Below, piece by piece: positions 33,909 through 42,637 of a stretch of DNA of 46,167 nt. Within the stretch, counting starts at the first letter, position 1. Each line of letters starts with the position of its first letter. A model generated the notes under the pieces. It was given only the letters and a program-made list of their open reading frames with translations, was not told where the DNA came from and did no database searches. A program made the translations under genes and the position numbers. The DNA is from Azonexus sp. (GTDB lineage Bacteria > Pseudomonadota > Gammaproteobacteria > Burkholderiales > Rhodocyclaceae): contig JAUYEI010000077.1 in assembly GCA_030691385.1 (NCBI GenBank), positions 1 through 46,167 of the forward strand, given 5' to 3'.

Positions 33909-35144
33909 ATGATGCAATGCACAAAAATACTGGGCTTCGTTTTAGGCATGGGCGCGACGCTGGCTGTCGCGCAGCCCGAATTCGATCTGCCGAAGCTGGA
34001 GGCACTGGCTCTCTCCTCGAGTCGCGCCGTGCTCTCGGCGCGCGACCAGATCACGGCGGCGCGCTACGCGGTCGATAGCGCCGGTGCCTTTCCCAACCCG
34101 GAGCTCGAATATCTGGGCGGAACCGCGCGCAGCCGAGGGGCAGGCGGCACAACCGGCGACGCGCGCAGCGTTATCCTGACCCAGCCGCTCGATATGCCCT
34201 GGCGGCGGACAGCGCGGATCGGGGCGGCGGAAGCCGGGTTGGACGCGACGACGGCGGCGGTCAGGTCCTTCGAGGCGGAGACGCTGGCCCGCCTGCGCCT
34301 GCGTTATTACGAGGTCTTGCGACGCGATGTCGAGCTGAGTAGCACCCGTGAAGATGCGGCAGCCATGGAGAGTGTGCGCTCGCGTATCGCGCTCCGTGTG
34401 AAAACCGGGGAAGCCCCGCGCTTCGAGCTGATCAAGGCCGATGCCGAGTTGCTGAATGTTCAGAAAGTCGCCAAGGCCGCCGGTTTTCGCGGCGAGCAGG
34501 CCCGCTTGCAGTTGCAGCAAAGCGTGGGCGGGGCCTTGCCGGCCGACTTTACTCTGAGCGGCCGTTTGAGGGATGTTCCGGGTTTGCCACCGCTCGACAG
34601 CTTGCGCAATGATCTGCCCCGGACAAGCCAGGATTTGGCCCGTGCACGCTCCGAAATGGTGCGCGCCCAGCATTTGCTCGATCTCGAACGACGTCTGCGC
34701 TGGCCCAATGTGGCGCTCAGGGCGGGTATCGACGAAGACCCCGACATGCGTGCCAACAAGCTCGGTGTCGTTGTCTCCATCCCTTTGTGGGACCGGCGCA
34801 GCGGCCCGGTTGGCGAAGCCTCGGCGCAACTGTCGCGGGCTCGCCATGCGCTGGCGGCGCAGGAGTTTTTGCTCGCTCAGCAGCTCGAAATCGCTTTCCG
34901 GCAATATGAAATTGCCCAGGCCCAGGTCGTTGCGCTGGAGTCCGGCATTCTCAAACAGGCCGAAGCCGCCGTGAAGGTTGCCGAGGCAGCCTATCGCTTC
35001 GGTGAACGCGGCTTCCTCGATGTACTCGACGCGCAGCGCGTTTTCCGCGCGGCGCGCGCCGAATTGATTTCTGCACGTTACGAACTGGCTGCGGCCTGGG
35101 TTGAAATTGAACGACTACGGGCGATCCCCGGAGGAAAAGAATAA
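33909..35144 (+). CDS. TolC-family outer-membrane channel of a heavy-metal RND pump
   Basis: A 411-residue outer-membrane efflux protein, CzcC/CusC-like. Signal peptide ends near AVA-QPE (about residue 22). Two long alpha-helical OEP repeats run about 30-210 and 240-400 (DAEAEVLNVQ-type heptads; LAAQEFLLAQQLEIAFRQYE, then AAYRFGERGFLDVLDAQRVF). It starts the operon; its stop overlaps the adaptor start by one base (TAATG). Confidence 0.88.
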   Translation: MMQCTKILGFVLGMGATLAVAQPEFDLPKLEALALSSSRAVLSARDQITAARYAVDSAGAFPNPELEYLGGTARSRGAGGTTGDARSVILTQPLDMPWRRTARIGAAEAGLDATTAAVRSFEAETLARLRLRYYEVLRRDVELSSTREDAAAMESVRSRIALRVKTGEAPRFELIKADAELLNVQKVAKAAGFRGEQARLQLQQSVGGALPADFTLSGRLRDVPGLPPLDSLRNDLPRTSQDLARARSEMVRAQHLLDLERRLRWPNVALRAGIDEDPDMRANKLGVVVSIPLWDRRSGPVGEASAQLSRARHALAAQEFLLAQQLEIAFRQYEIAQAQVVALESGILKQAEAAVKVAEAAYRFGERGFLDVLDAQRVFRAARAELISARYELAAAWVEIERLRAIPGGKE

Positions 35145-36283
35145 TGAAAAAAGCCGTATTTTTGCTGTTGACCGTGGCAACGTTGGTCGGCTGCAATCAG
35201 GAGAACAACAAGTCGGTCGCCCAGCAGGCGCGCGATCCATTGACCGTCTCGCCGTCGCCGGAGTTGCTCGATCAGCTCAAGTTGAGCGACGTGAGCACCC
35301 GGCCCGTGGCCGAAACGCTGCGCGTCAGCGGGCGCATCGATTTTGACGAGCAACGTCTGGCCCGCATTGGTGCCACGGTGACCGGCCGGGTGACCGAGAT
35401 CGATGTCCTGCTGGGCCAGAGCGTCAAGAAAGGCGAAATTCTCGCCAAATTGAATAGTGGCGAATTGTCCAGCCAGCAACTGGCTTATCTCAAGGCGCGC
35501 TCCCAACTTGAGCTGAATCGCCGTAACGTCGAACGCGCCAAGGCACTGTTCGAGGCCGACGTGATCGGTGCCGCCGAACTGCAGCGCCGGGAAAGTGAAT
35601 ACCATATTTCGAAGGCTGAAACGCGAGCGGCCAGTGATCAACTGCAATTGCTCGGCGTCAGTCTGGCCGCCATTGATCGCCTGGGCAAGCAGGGCGAGGT
35701 CAATTCCGTGACGCCGGTCGTAGCGACCTTGAGTGGCGTCGTTGTTGAGCGCAAGCTGGCCCAGGGCCAGGTCGTGCAACCGGCCGATTCCCTGTTCGTC
35801 GTCGCCGATCTGTCGCGCCTGTGGGCCGTGGCGCAGGTTCCCGAGCAGCAGGTCAGTCAGGTCAAGACCGGGCAATCGGTGAGTATCGAAGTGCCGGCGC
35901 TGGGTAATGAAAAGCTGGTCGGCAAGCTCATCTTCGTCGGCAAGACCATCGACCCGGAAACGCGTACGGTGCTCATTCGCACCGAACTGGATAACCGCGA
36001 CGGCCGCCTCAAACCGGCCATGCTGGCTTCGATGCTGATCGAGGCCAAGCCGGTCGAGCGGCTGGTCGTGCCGGCCAGCGCCGTCGTTCGTGAAAATGAC
36101 GAGGATCATGTCTTTGTCGCCGAGGGTGATGGCTCCTTCCGTCTGGCCAAGGTCAGGCTGGGTTCCGAGCAGGGAGGGGTGCGTGTCGTGCTGTCCGGCC
36201 TCAAGGGCGGCGAAAAACTGGTGGTCGATGGCGCTTTTCACCTGAACAACGAGCGTAATCGCAAGGAAATGGAGAGATCGTGA
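35144..36283 (+). CDS. RND efflux periplasmic adaptor lipoprotein (CzcB/CusB-like)
   Basis: A 379-residue membrane-fusion protein. Lipobox LVGC gives lipidated C17. Barrel-sandwich and hairpin: RIGATVTGRVTEIDVLLGQS, then VKKGEILAKLNSGELSSQQL and a coiled-coil from about 110 to 170. It links the TolC channel to the RND pump. Bases around 35150-35180 resemble the 37-bp motif, but with a one-base length difference. Confidence 0.9.
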   Translation: MKKAVFLLLTVATLVGCNQENNKSVAQQARDPLTVSPSPELLDQLKLSDVSTRPVAETLRVSGRIDFDEQRLARIGATVTGRVTEIDVLLGQSVKKGEILAKLNSGELSSQQLAYLKARSQLELNRRNVERAKALFEADVIGAAELQRRESEYHISKAETRAASDQLQLLGVSLAAIDRLGKQGEVNSVTPVVATLSGVVVERKLAQGQVVQPADSLFVVADLSRLWAVAQVPEQQVSQVKTGQSVSIEVPALGNEKLVGKLIFVGKTIDPETRTVLIRTELDNRDGRLKPAMLASMLIEAKPVERLVVPASAVVRENDEDHVFVAEGDGSFRLAKVRLGSEQGGVRVVLSGLKGGEKLVVDGAFHLNNERNRKEMERS

Positions 36284-39200
36284 TCGAGTCTCTCGTTCGT
36301 GCGGCGCTCAAGCAGCGCCTGATCGTCGCGGTGATTGCCGTCATCTTGTTCTTCTTCGGCCTGAATGCGGCGCAGAGGTTGTCGGTTGATGCCTTCCCTG
36401 ATGTCACCAACATTCAGGTCCAGATTGCGACCGAGGCTCCGGGTCGTTCGCCGGAGGAAATCGAACGTTTCGCCACCGTGCCGCTGGAAGTGGCGATGAC
36501 CGGCCTGCCCGGGCTGGAGGAGATGCGCTCGCTGAACAAGCCGGGTCTGTCGCTGATCACGCTGGTTTTCAACGACAGGACCAATGTCTATTTCGCCCGC
36601 CAGCTGGTCATGGAGCGCTTGCTCGAAGTCGGTTCGCGCCTGCCGGCCGGTATCACGCCGGTGCTTGGGCCGGTATCGACCGGCCTCGGCGAGGTTTATC
36701 AATACACGCTGGAGCGGCCGGATGACGGTGATCGTGCCTTGTCGCAGGAAGAGTTGATGCAGCGCCGGGTGGCCCAGGACTGGGTGCTACGCCCCTTGCT
36801 GCGTTCGATTCCCGGGGTTGCCGAAATCAATTCGCAGGGCGGTTTTGCCAAGCAGTATCAGGTGCTGGTCAATCCCGACAGGCTACGCCATTTTGGTCTG
36901 AGCGTTACCGATGTCTATCTGGCCGTCGGCCGCAACAACGCCAATGCCAGCGGCGGCGTCCTGCCGCAATATGCCGAGCAGTATCTGATCCGTGGTGTCG
37001 GCCTGGTGCGCGACCTCGAAGATCTGCGCGGCATCGTGCTCAAGGAAAAGGACGGCGTACCGGTCTATATCCGTGATGTCGCCGAGGTGCAGATCGGCCA
37101 CGAGGTGCGCCAGGGCGCGGTGATCAAGAACGGGACGACAGAATCGGTCGGCGGCGTGGTCATGATGATCGCCGGCGGCAATGCCAAGGCGGTGGTCGGC
37201 AAGATCAAGGCACGAGTCGACGAGATCAACGCCAAGGGCATATTGCCTGATGGCCTGAAGATCGTCGCCTACTACGACCGCTCAGAACTGGTCGATGCGG
37301 CGCTGTGGACCGTGACCAAGGTGCTGCTCGAAGGTGTCGCGCTGGTTGTTGTCGTGCTCTTCATCTTCCTCGGCGATGTCCGTTCATCGCTGATCGTCGT
37401 CGCGACCCTGGTCCTGACGCCGTTGCTGACTTTTGTCGCGATGAACAAGCTCGGCATCTCGGCCAACCTGATGTCGCTGGGCGGGCTGGCCATTGCCATC
37501 GGCCTCATGGTCGACGGATCAGTCGTCGTCGTCGAGAATGCTTTTTTGCAGCTTGGCAGGCTGGCGAAGAGCGGTGAAAGCTCGACCCGGGTGATTCTGA
37601 ATGCAGTGGTCGAGGTGGCGACACCGGTCATTTTCGGTGTTGGTATCATCATTCTCGTCTTCCTGCCGCTCATGACTTTGCAGGGCATGGAGGGCAAGAT
37701 GTTCGCGCCGCTGGCCTACACTATCGCCATTGCGCTGGCCATCTCGCTGATCCTTGCGCTGACGCTGACGCCGGTGATGTCGACCTATCTGCTCAAGCCG
37801 CCGGCGCACGACGGCGACCACGACACCCGACTGGTCGCCGCCATGAAGCAGCGTTACCTGAAAATGCTGCACTGGGCGCTGGGCAACGAGAAAAAGACGG
37901 TCGCGGCTGCTGTTGGCGCTTTTGCCCTGACCATTACTGTGCTGCCTTTGCTCGGTACTGCCTTCATCCCGGAAATGAAGGAAGGTTCAGTTGTGCCCAA
38001 CGTCATCCGGGTGCCCAACATCTCGCTCGATGAATCGATCAAGATGGAAATGGAAGCCATGCGTCTGGTCATGCAGGTGCCGGGTGTCAAGTCGGCGGTG
38101 TCCGGTGTCGGCCGTGGCGAGTCGCCGGCCGACCCGCAGGGGTCGAACGAGTCGACCCCGATTGTCAGCCTGTTGCCGCGCGATCAATGGCCGGAGGGCT
38201 GGACACAGGATGATATTCAGGATGCCATTCGGGAAAAGCTCAAGGCCCTGCCCGGTGTGCAGATTGTCATGGCGCAGCCGATTTCGGCACGAGTTGCGGA
38301 AATGGTCACCGGCGTGCGCTCCGATATTGCCGTCAAGGTCTTTGGCGACGATCTCGAGCAGTTGAAGCGGGTTGCCGGCCAGATCGGGAAGGTGGCGCAG
38401 GCGCTGCAGGGCGCCCAGGATCTGCGTATTGAGCGGGTCAGCGGTCAGCAGTATCTGTCGGTTGAAATTGACCGGCAGGCCATTGCCCGTCTCGGCCTGA
38501 ATGTTTCCGATGTCAATGACGTGCTGGAAACGGCAATCGGCGGCAAGGTGGCGACTGAAATATTTGAAGGCGAGCGGCGGTTTCCCGGTGCGGTCCGTTT
38601 GCCGGAGCGCTTCCGCAACAATGTCGAGGCGATCTCGAACATCCTGATTACCTCGCGTAGTGGCGCCCAGGCGCGACTCGCCGATGTGGCGAAAATCAGT
38701 GTCATGGATGGCCCGGCGCAAATTTCGCGCGAACTGGGCAAGCGCCGCATCGTGGTCGGCGTCAACGTCAAGGATAGAGATCTGGGCGGCTTCGTAGCCG
38801 AGTTGCAGCAGAAAGTCGATAGCCAGATCAAGCTGCCGGAAGGCTACTACCTGGAGTGGGGCGGTCAGTTCCAGAACATGGAGCGGGCGCTGGGCCACCT
38901 CAAGATCATCATCCCGATCACCATCGCGGCGATCTTCTTCCTGCTCTTCCTGCTCTTCAATTCGCTGCGTTTTGCGACGCTGATCATCACTGTGCTGCCT
39001 TTCGCTTCGATCGGCGGCATCATCGGGCTCTTTATTTCCGGTGAGTACCTGTCGGTGCCGGCCTCGGTAGGTTTCATTGCGCTGTGGGGTATTGCTGTGC
39101 TGAACGGGGTTGTCCTGGTGTCCTATATTCGCGGCTTGCGAGAACAGGGACGAACGGTGCAGCAAGCGGTGATCGAAGGCGCATCGCTGCGTTTCAGGCC

Positions 39201-39390
39201 GGTGATGATGACGGCAACCGTCGCCATGCTCGGTCTGATTCCCTTCCTGTTTTCGAGCGGGCCGGGTTCCGAGGTGCAGCGGCCGCTGGCCATTGTGGTG
39301 ATTGGCGGCCTGATTACCTGTACTCTGCTCACGCTGCTGGTTTTGCCAACCATTTATCGCTGGTTTGACGAAGAAGAGGTCGAAGCATGA
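36280..39390 (+). CDS. Heavy-metal RND efflux pump (CzcA/CusA family)
   Basis: A 1036-residue inner-membrane proton-driven pump with the usual 12-helix, two-periplasmic-loop RND layout. The N-terminal block is ALKQRLIVAVIAVILFFFGL, the porter domain includes VDAFPDVTNIQVQIATEAPG, and TM4 reads GGLAIAIGLMVDGSVVVVEN. The classic CzcA-type DFG..D signature is not present there; the form is nearer CusA/HME4-5. Metal specificity is therefore open (monovalent copper/silver or others). It starts at GTG overlapping the adaptor stop. Confidence 0.93.
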   Translation: MIESLVRAALKQRLIVAVIAVILFFFGLNAAQRLSVDAFPDVTNIQVQIATEAPGRSPEEIERFATVPLEVAMTGLPGLEEMRSLNKPGLSLITLVFNDRTNVYFARQLVMERLLEVGSRLPAGITPVLGPVSTGLGEVYQYTLERPDDGDRALSQEELMQRRVAQDWVLRPLLRSIPGVAEINSQGGFAKQYQVLVNPDRLRHFGLSVTDVYLAVGRNNANASGGVLPQYAEQYLIRGVGLVRDLEDLRGIVLKEKDGVPVYIRDVAEVQIGHEVRQGAVIKNGTTESVGGVVMMIAGGNAKAVVGKIKARVDEINAKGILPDGLKIVAYYDRSELVDAALWTVTKVLLEGVALVVVVLFIFLGDVRSSLIVVATLVLTPLLTFVAMNKLGISANLMSLGGLAIAIGLMVDGSVVVVENAFLQLGRLAKSGESSTRVILNAVVEVATPVIFGVGIIILVFLPLMTLQGMEGKMFAPLAYTIAIALAISLILALTLTPVMSTYLLKPPAHDGDHDTRLVAAMKQRYLKMLHWALGNEKKTVAAAVGAFALTITVLPLLGTAFIPEMKEGSVVPNVIRVPNISLDESIKMEMEAMRLVMQVPGVKSAVSGVGRGESPADPQGSNESTPIVSLLPRDQWPEGWTQDDIQDAIREKLKALPGVQIVMAQPISARVAEMVTGVRSDIAVKVFGDDLEQLKRVAGQIGKVAQALQGAQDLRIERVSGQQYLSVEIDRQAIARLGLNVSDVNDVLETAIGGKVATEIFEGERRFPGAVRLPERFRNNVEAISNILITSRSGAQARLADVAKISVMDGPAQISRELGKRRIVVGVNVKDRDLGGFVAELQQKVDSQIKLPEGYYLEWGGQFQNMERALGHLKIIIPITIAAIFFLLFLLFNSLRFATLIITVLPFASIGGIIGLFISGEYLSVPASVGFIALWGIAVLNGVVLVSYIRGLREQGRTVQQAVIEGASLRFRPVMMTATVAMLGLIPFLFSSGPGSEVQRPLAIVVIGGLITCTLLTLLVLPTIYRWFDEEEVEA

Positions 39391-39725
39391 AAGAGATAAA
39401 AGCAGTCATTCGCCCCAACAAACTGGCCGATTTGCGCGATGCCCTGGTGCTGCTGCCCGGGTTTCCCGGCATGACGGTAACCAAGGTCGAGGGGTGCAGC
39501 GCCCCGTCGCGCCATGTGCCGGTGCGGACCAAGATCAAGGATGAACTGACCGATTACACGCCCAAGGTGCGCGTCGAAATCGTCGCCCCGGACGAAGTGG
39601 CCGAGCTCATCCTCCAGCGCATTATCGAGGTGGCGCAGACCGGGCATTATGGCGACGGCCTGGTGTGGATCACCGAGGTCCAGCAGGTCGCCTTCATTTT
39701 CAAGACGATGCCCGGACCCGAATAA
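39387..39725 (+). CDS. PII-like signalling protein at the end of the metal efflux operon
   Basis: A 112-residue PII-superfamily protein. It opens with MKEIKAVIRPNKLADLRDAL and has VRVEIVAPDEVAELILQRII, then AQTGHYGDGLVWITEVQQV, which match PII beta-alpha-beta repeats and the B-loop GDG. The T-loop (about 36-58: GCSAPSRHVPVRTKIKDELT) lacks the uridylylated tyrosine motif of GlnB/GlnK. This fits the PII-NG group reported next to heavy-metal RND genes. The start overlaps the pump stop (ATGA). It probably senses a ligand and tunes the pump; the ligand is unknown. Confidence 0.82.
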   Translation: MKEIKAVIRPNKLADLRDALVLLPGFPGMTVTKVEGCSAPSRHVPVRTKIKDELTDYTPKVRVEIVAPDEVAELILQRIIEVAQTGHYGDGLVWITEVQQVAFIFKTMPGPE

Positions 39726-39845
39726 GGGGCTGGCCTGGCTATTACTTTTGTCAGGTGTGGAGGATTTCACAGGTGGAATTGACCGGTATTCTTAAAATTC
39801 GGATTTGAATATTTGCCCCGACAGGGGACAGGTCAGTCGGAATTT

Positions 39846-40460
39846 ATGGAAAACATGGTCAATCCGGGTCTCGGCAGAGCCCTGATGTCACCGCTGGAAT
39901 TGCAGGAGGGTATCGCCACCCTGTCGCGCGGCGCCTATTTCAAGGAGGCGTCGCTCGACATGATGCTGAGCATCCTGACCGAGTCGGCGGCGCAGATGTC
40001 CGGTGTCGAGCGCGTCAGCATCTGGGCGCTCACCAACCAGCATCAGGAACTGCTTTGCCTTGACCTCTTCGAGCTGTCGCCCCGGCGCCACAGTAAGGAC
40101 CAGCGTATCCATGCCCGCCAGTATCCGCTCTACTTCCAGGCATTGCGGGCCGGTGGCAGCATTTCGGCTGACGATGCCTACACGCATCCGCTGACCGCCG
40201 AGTTCGCCTTCGATTACCTGCCTCGTCATGGCGTGACGGCCATGCTCGATACGCCGATCCACATCCGTGGCGAGTTGCAGGGCGTGCTCTGTCTTGAGCA
40301 GGTTGGCTCGCGCCAACCGTGGACATCGGCGCACGGCCTGTTTGCGCAGGCGGTGGCCAATCTGGTGACGCTGGCCCTGGTTGAATACGAGGCAGAAGAG
40401 GCGAGACTTCAGGCCCATGCCGCCGGCGAACGGCTGCGCGCCGTCTGCGGTGCGATCTGA
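39846..40460 (+). CDS. GAF-domain protein of unknown signal
   Basis: A 204-residue cytoplasmic protein with one GAF domain at about 40-190 (MLSILTESAAQMSGVERVSI, ALRAGGSISADDAYTHPLTA, AMLDTPIHIRGELQGVLCLE). No kinase, cyclase or HTH domain is attached. It may deliver a signal to a partner protein. The start is uncertain between 39846 and 39855. The gene ends just upstream of copy H of the 37-bp motif. Confidence 0.75.
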   Translation: MENMVNPGLGRALMSPLELQEGIATLSRGAYFKEASLDMMLSILTESAAQMSGVERVSIWALTNQHQELLCLDLFELSPRRHSKDQRIHARQYPLYFQALRAGGSISADDAYTHPLTAEFAFDYLPRHGVTAMLDTPIHIRGELQGVLCLEQVGSRQPWTSAHGLFAQAVANLVTLALVEYEAEEARLQAHAAGERLRAVCGAI

Positions 40461-40465
40461 CGAAA

Positions 40466-40502
40466 TTTCAATTTTGGCCGAAATTACCGGTTGACCGTGG
40501 CA
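40466..40502 (+). repeat. 37-bp dispersed motif, copy H (covers the end of the next gene)
   Basis: TTTCAATTTTGGCC, GAAATTA, CCGGTTGACCGTGGCA. It is antisense to the gene at 40484-41236 and supplies its last codons and the TAA stop (ATVNR-stop). Confidence 0.9.
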
Positions 40503-41236
40503 ATGGTGGTGCCGAGTGCTTCCAGCCGGTTTTGCATTTCCTGGCGGACGGCGGGGCTATCGAGGTCGGCTGCATTCCGGTTGATGCATTCCGATAGCTG
40601 TCGAGCGAGATGCATGACGCCCCAAATTTCGAGCAGTTCGGCCTGTTGAGCCAGCTTGAGCGCTTCCGTGGTCAGGGCGTAGGCGTCCGGCGGCAGGGCG
40701 GCCAGGGCATCGTGCATGAACTGGATTTGCTCGCTGGCTTCATCGACGAATAGTTGGTCGAGAACGGCCGAACGCTCGTCGGCGTTCGTCGCCTTGGCGC
40801 ATGCCTCGAGGCGTCCGGCGAAGTGGCCGGAGCGCTCGGGGAAGGCAGGGTGTTCAAGGCCGTCGGCTTCGCTCAGGCATTCGATGGCGGCACTCATGGC
40901 CGCAATCAGGCGAGGCGGCAGAACATTTTCTTCGAGACGGTCGGCAGCGCTGGCCAGTGCTTCACCGAGACGCAGGCAGTTGGCGTCGGCGGTTTCGAGG
41001 GCGATGGCGTAGAGCCCGAAAATGGCCGGGCGAATGTCATTTGCGCCGGCGCCATGGCGCTCGGACCACGCCGCAGAAAGCCGTTTTCTGGCGGCAATCC
41101 AGCGTTCATTGAGCTTCGGATCGAAGCGCGCCTTTCTGGGTGTGGCGACCCAGGGCAGGATCGCCGCGGTCGCCTCCAGCGTGGGGGCGAGCGCGGCGCG
41201 GGTTCCCTCGAGTTCGTGCTCGGGGATGTCAGCCAT
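40484..41236 (-). CDS. Unknown helical protein, 250 residues
   Basis: I do not recognise the family. It is predicted almost entirely alpha-helical, Ala/Leu/Glu-rich, without signal peptide or membrane segment. Sequences such as DEASEQIQFMHDALAALPPD and LKLAQQAELLEIWGVMHLAR suggest a helical bundle, perhaps histidine-phosphotransfer-like, but no phospho-histidine motif is convincing. The last five residues and stop are encoded by the 37-bp motif. It is 6 bases downstream of the VOC protein gene and on the same strand, so co-transcription is likely. Confidence 0.65.
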   Translation of the reverse strand: MADIPEHELEGTRAALAPTLEATAAILPWVATPRKARFDPKLNERWIAARKRLSAAWSERHGAGANDIRPAIFGLYAIALETADANCLRLGEALASAADRLEENVLPPRLIAAMSAAIECLSEADGLEHPAFPERSGHFAGRLEACAKATNADERSAVLDQLFVDEASEQIQFMHDALAALPPDAYALTTEALKLAQQAELLEIWGVMHLARQLSECINRNAADLDSPAVRQEMQNRLEALGTTIATVNR

Positions 41237-41242
41237 GAAACT

Positions 41243-41719
41243 TTACTGGGCGGCCAATTTGGCGAAGGCCGAAACGACTTCCGGCGGCGCCTGAACCAGC
41301 TCGATCAACACGCCTTCGCCGCCAATCGGGAATTCCTCGTTGCCCTTCGGGTGCAGGAAGGTGATGTCGAAACCGGCGGCGCCCTTGCGGATGCCGCCCG
41401 GGGCAAAACGCACGCCGTTGGCCGACAGCCATTCGACGGCATTCGGCAGGTCGTCGATCCACAGCCCGACGTGGTTGAGCGGCGTGGTATGCACGGCCGG
41501 CTTCTTTTCCGGGTCGAGCGGCTGCATCAGGTCGACTTCGACCTTGAACGGGCCGCTGCCCATGGCGCAGATGTCTTCGTCGACGTTCTCGCGCTCGGAA
41601 ACAAAGGTGCTGGTGATTTCCAGGCCGAATTTCTCGACCCACAAGGTGCGCAATTTTTCCTTTGAAGGGCCGCCAATGGCGATTTGCTGGATGCCGAGAA
41701 CCTTGAACGGACGTGTCAT
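41243..41719 (-). CDS. VOC (glyoxalase)-family protein, epimerase-like
   Basis: A 158-residue vicinal-oxygen-chelate protein with two beta-alpha-beta-beta-beta halves: [20 protein letters not shown] and [18 protein letters not shown]. Candidate metal ligands are Q13, H91 and E146. The tail [20 protein letters not shown], ending in LVQAPPE, resembles methylmalonyl-CoA epimerase, but lactoylglutathione lyase annotation is also common. The start at 41719 was set by the protein family; the upstream frame overlaps lgt. Confidence 0.78.
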   Translation of the reverse strand: MTRPFKVLGIQQIAIGGPSKEKLRTLWVEKFGLEITSTFVSERENVDEDICAMGSGPFKVEVDLMQPLDPEKKPAVHTTPLNHVGLWIDDLPNAVEWLSANGVRFAPGGIRKGAAGFDITFLHPKGNEEFPIGGEGVLIELVQAPPEVVSAFAKLAAQ

Positions 41720-41759
41720 GAGTCGATTCCTGTCGTGTGGTGGATAACGTAATTCATAA

Positions 41760-42551
41760 TTATAGAGATTTCCGGCGCCGGGCGAGCACCAGCAAAACGA
41801 CGCCGGCCAGCACCATCGGCAGCGACAGCCACTGACCCATGCTGATCGTGTACGACTGGCCGAAGATGCCGGCATCCGGCTCGCGGAAGAATTCAGTGAT
41901 GAAACGGAACGCACCGTAACCGATCAGGAAAACACCGGACACCGCACCGCGTTGCTGCGGTCGACCGGAAAAAAGCCACAAAATTGAAAAGAGGGCGAGG
42001 CCTTCCAGACCGATATGATAAAGCTGCGACGGATGGCGCGGCTGCATGTCGCCGGATTGCGGGAAGATCATCGCCCACGGCAGGCTGGCGTCGGCGACGC
42101 GGCCCCACAGCTCGCCGTTGATGAAGTTGCCGAGGCGGCCAGCGGCCAAGCCGAGCGGGACGAGCGGCGCGACGAAATCCATGGTGTCCCACCAGTTAAT
42201 CTGCTGTTTTTTTGCCCACAGCCCCATGGCGGCGAGCACGCCGAGAAAGCCGCCATGGAAGCTCATGCCTCCCTTCCAGACGGCAAGAATTTCCAGCGGA
42301 TTGGCCAGGTAATATCCCGGGTCGTAGAACAAAACCTGGCCGAGGCGCCCGCCGACAATGACGCCGAGCATGCCGTAGAAAAGCAGGTCGTCGAGCTGCT
42401 CGACGCTAAGAATCGACGGGCGACTCTTGATCCGGTAGCGCCCAAGCAAAATAAACTGAACGAAGGCGACGAGATACATCAAACCGTACCAGCGCACCGA
42501 GAGCGGGCCGAGCGAGAAGGCGCCGGGATCGAACTGCGGGTGAAGAAGCAT
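41760..42551 (-). CDS. lgt: Prolipoprotein diacylglyceryl transferase
   Basis: A 263-residue polytopic inner-membrane enzyme that attaches diacylglycerol to lipobox cysteines. Signature [15 protein letters not shown] (about 137-151), with [28 protein letters not shown] and [14 protein letters not shown]. Seven helices. The start at 42551 (MLLHPQFDP) was chosen as the usual Lgt N-terminus. Copy I of the 37-bp motif, sense, encodes [12 protein letters not shown] at about residues 188-200, where the family is similar in length and hydrophobicity. Confidence 0.96.
   Translation of the reverse strand: MLLHPQFDPGAFSLGPLSVRWYGLMYLVAFVQFILLGRYRIKSRPSILSVEQLDDLLFYGMLGVIVGGRLGQVLFYDPGYYLANPLEILAVWKGGMSFHGGFLGVLAAMGLWAKKQQINWWDTMDFVAPLVPLGLAAGRLGNFINGELWGRVADASLPWAMIFPQSGDMQPRHPSQLYHIGLEGLALFSILWLFSGRPQQRGAVSGVFLIGYGAFRFITEFFREPDAGIFGQSYTISMGQWLSLPMVLAGVVLLVLARRRKSL
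41953..41989 (-). repeat. 37-bp dispersed motif, copy I (inside lgt)
   Basis: Minus strand: TTTCAATTTTGTGGC, T tract, CCGGTCGACCGCAGCA. The most diverged accepted copy at the 3' end, but core and spacing are kept. It lies in the sense direction of lgt. Confidence 0.78.
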
Positions 42552-42637
42552 CGAAGGTTCAGAGTGGGCTAGAATTAGCCGATTATAGTTCGTGCGCCAT
42601 GACATGACGTCGGCGCCAGTTTCAGACGGAGATTCCC

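Noticed and set aside
35150..35182. Motif-like sequence in the adaptor lipoprotein signal peptide (GCCGTATTTTTGCT then GTTGACCGTGGCA).
   Set aside because: Right half matches well, but the A/T tract is one base too long and the left part is missing; may be a decayed or incipient copy.
39803..39832. Short hairpin with CCCC / GGGG around 39816-39827 before the GAF gene.
   Set aside because: Four-base stem only, probably chance.
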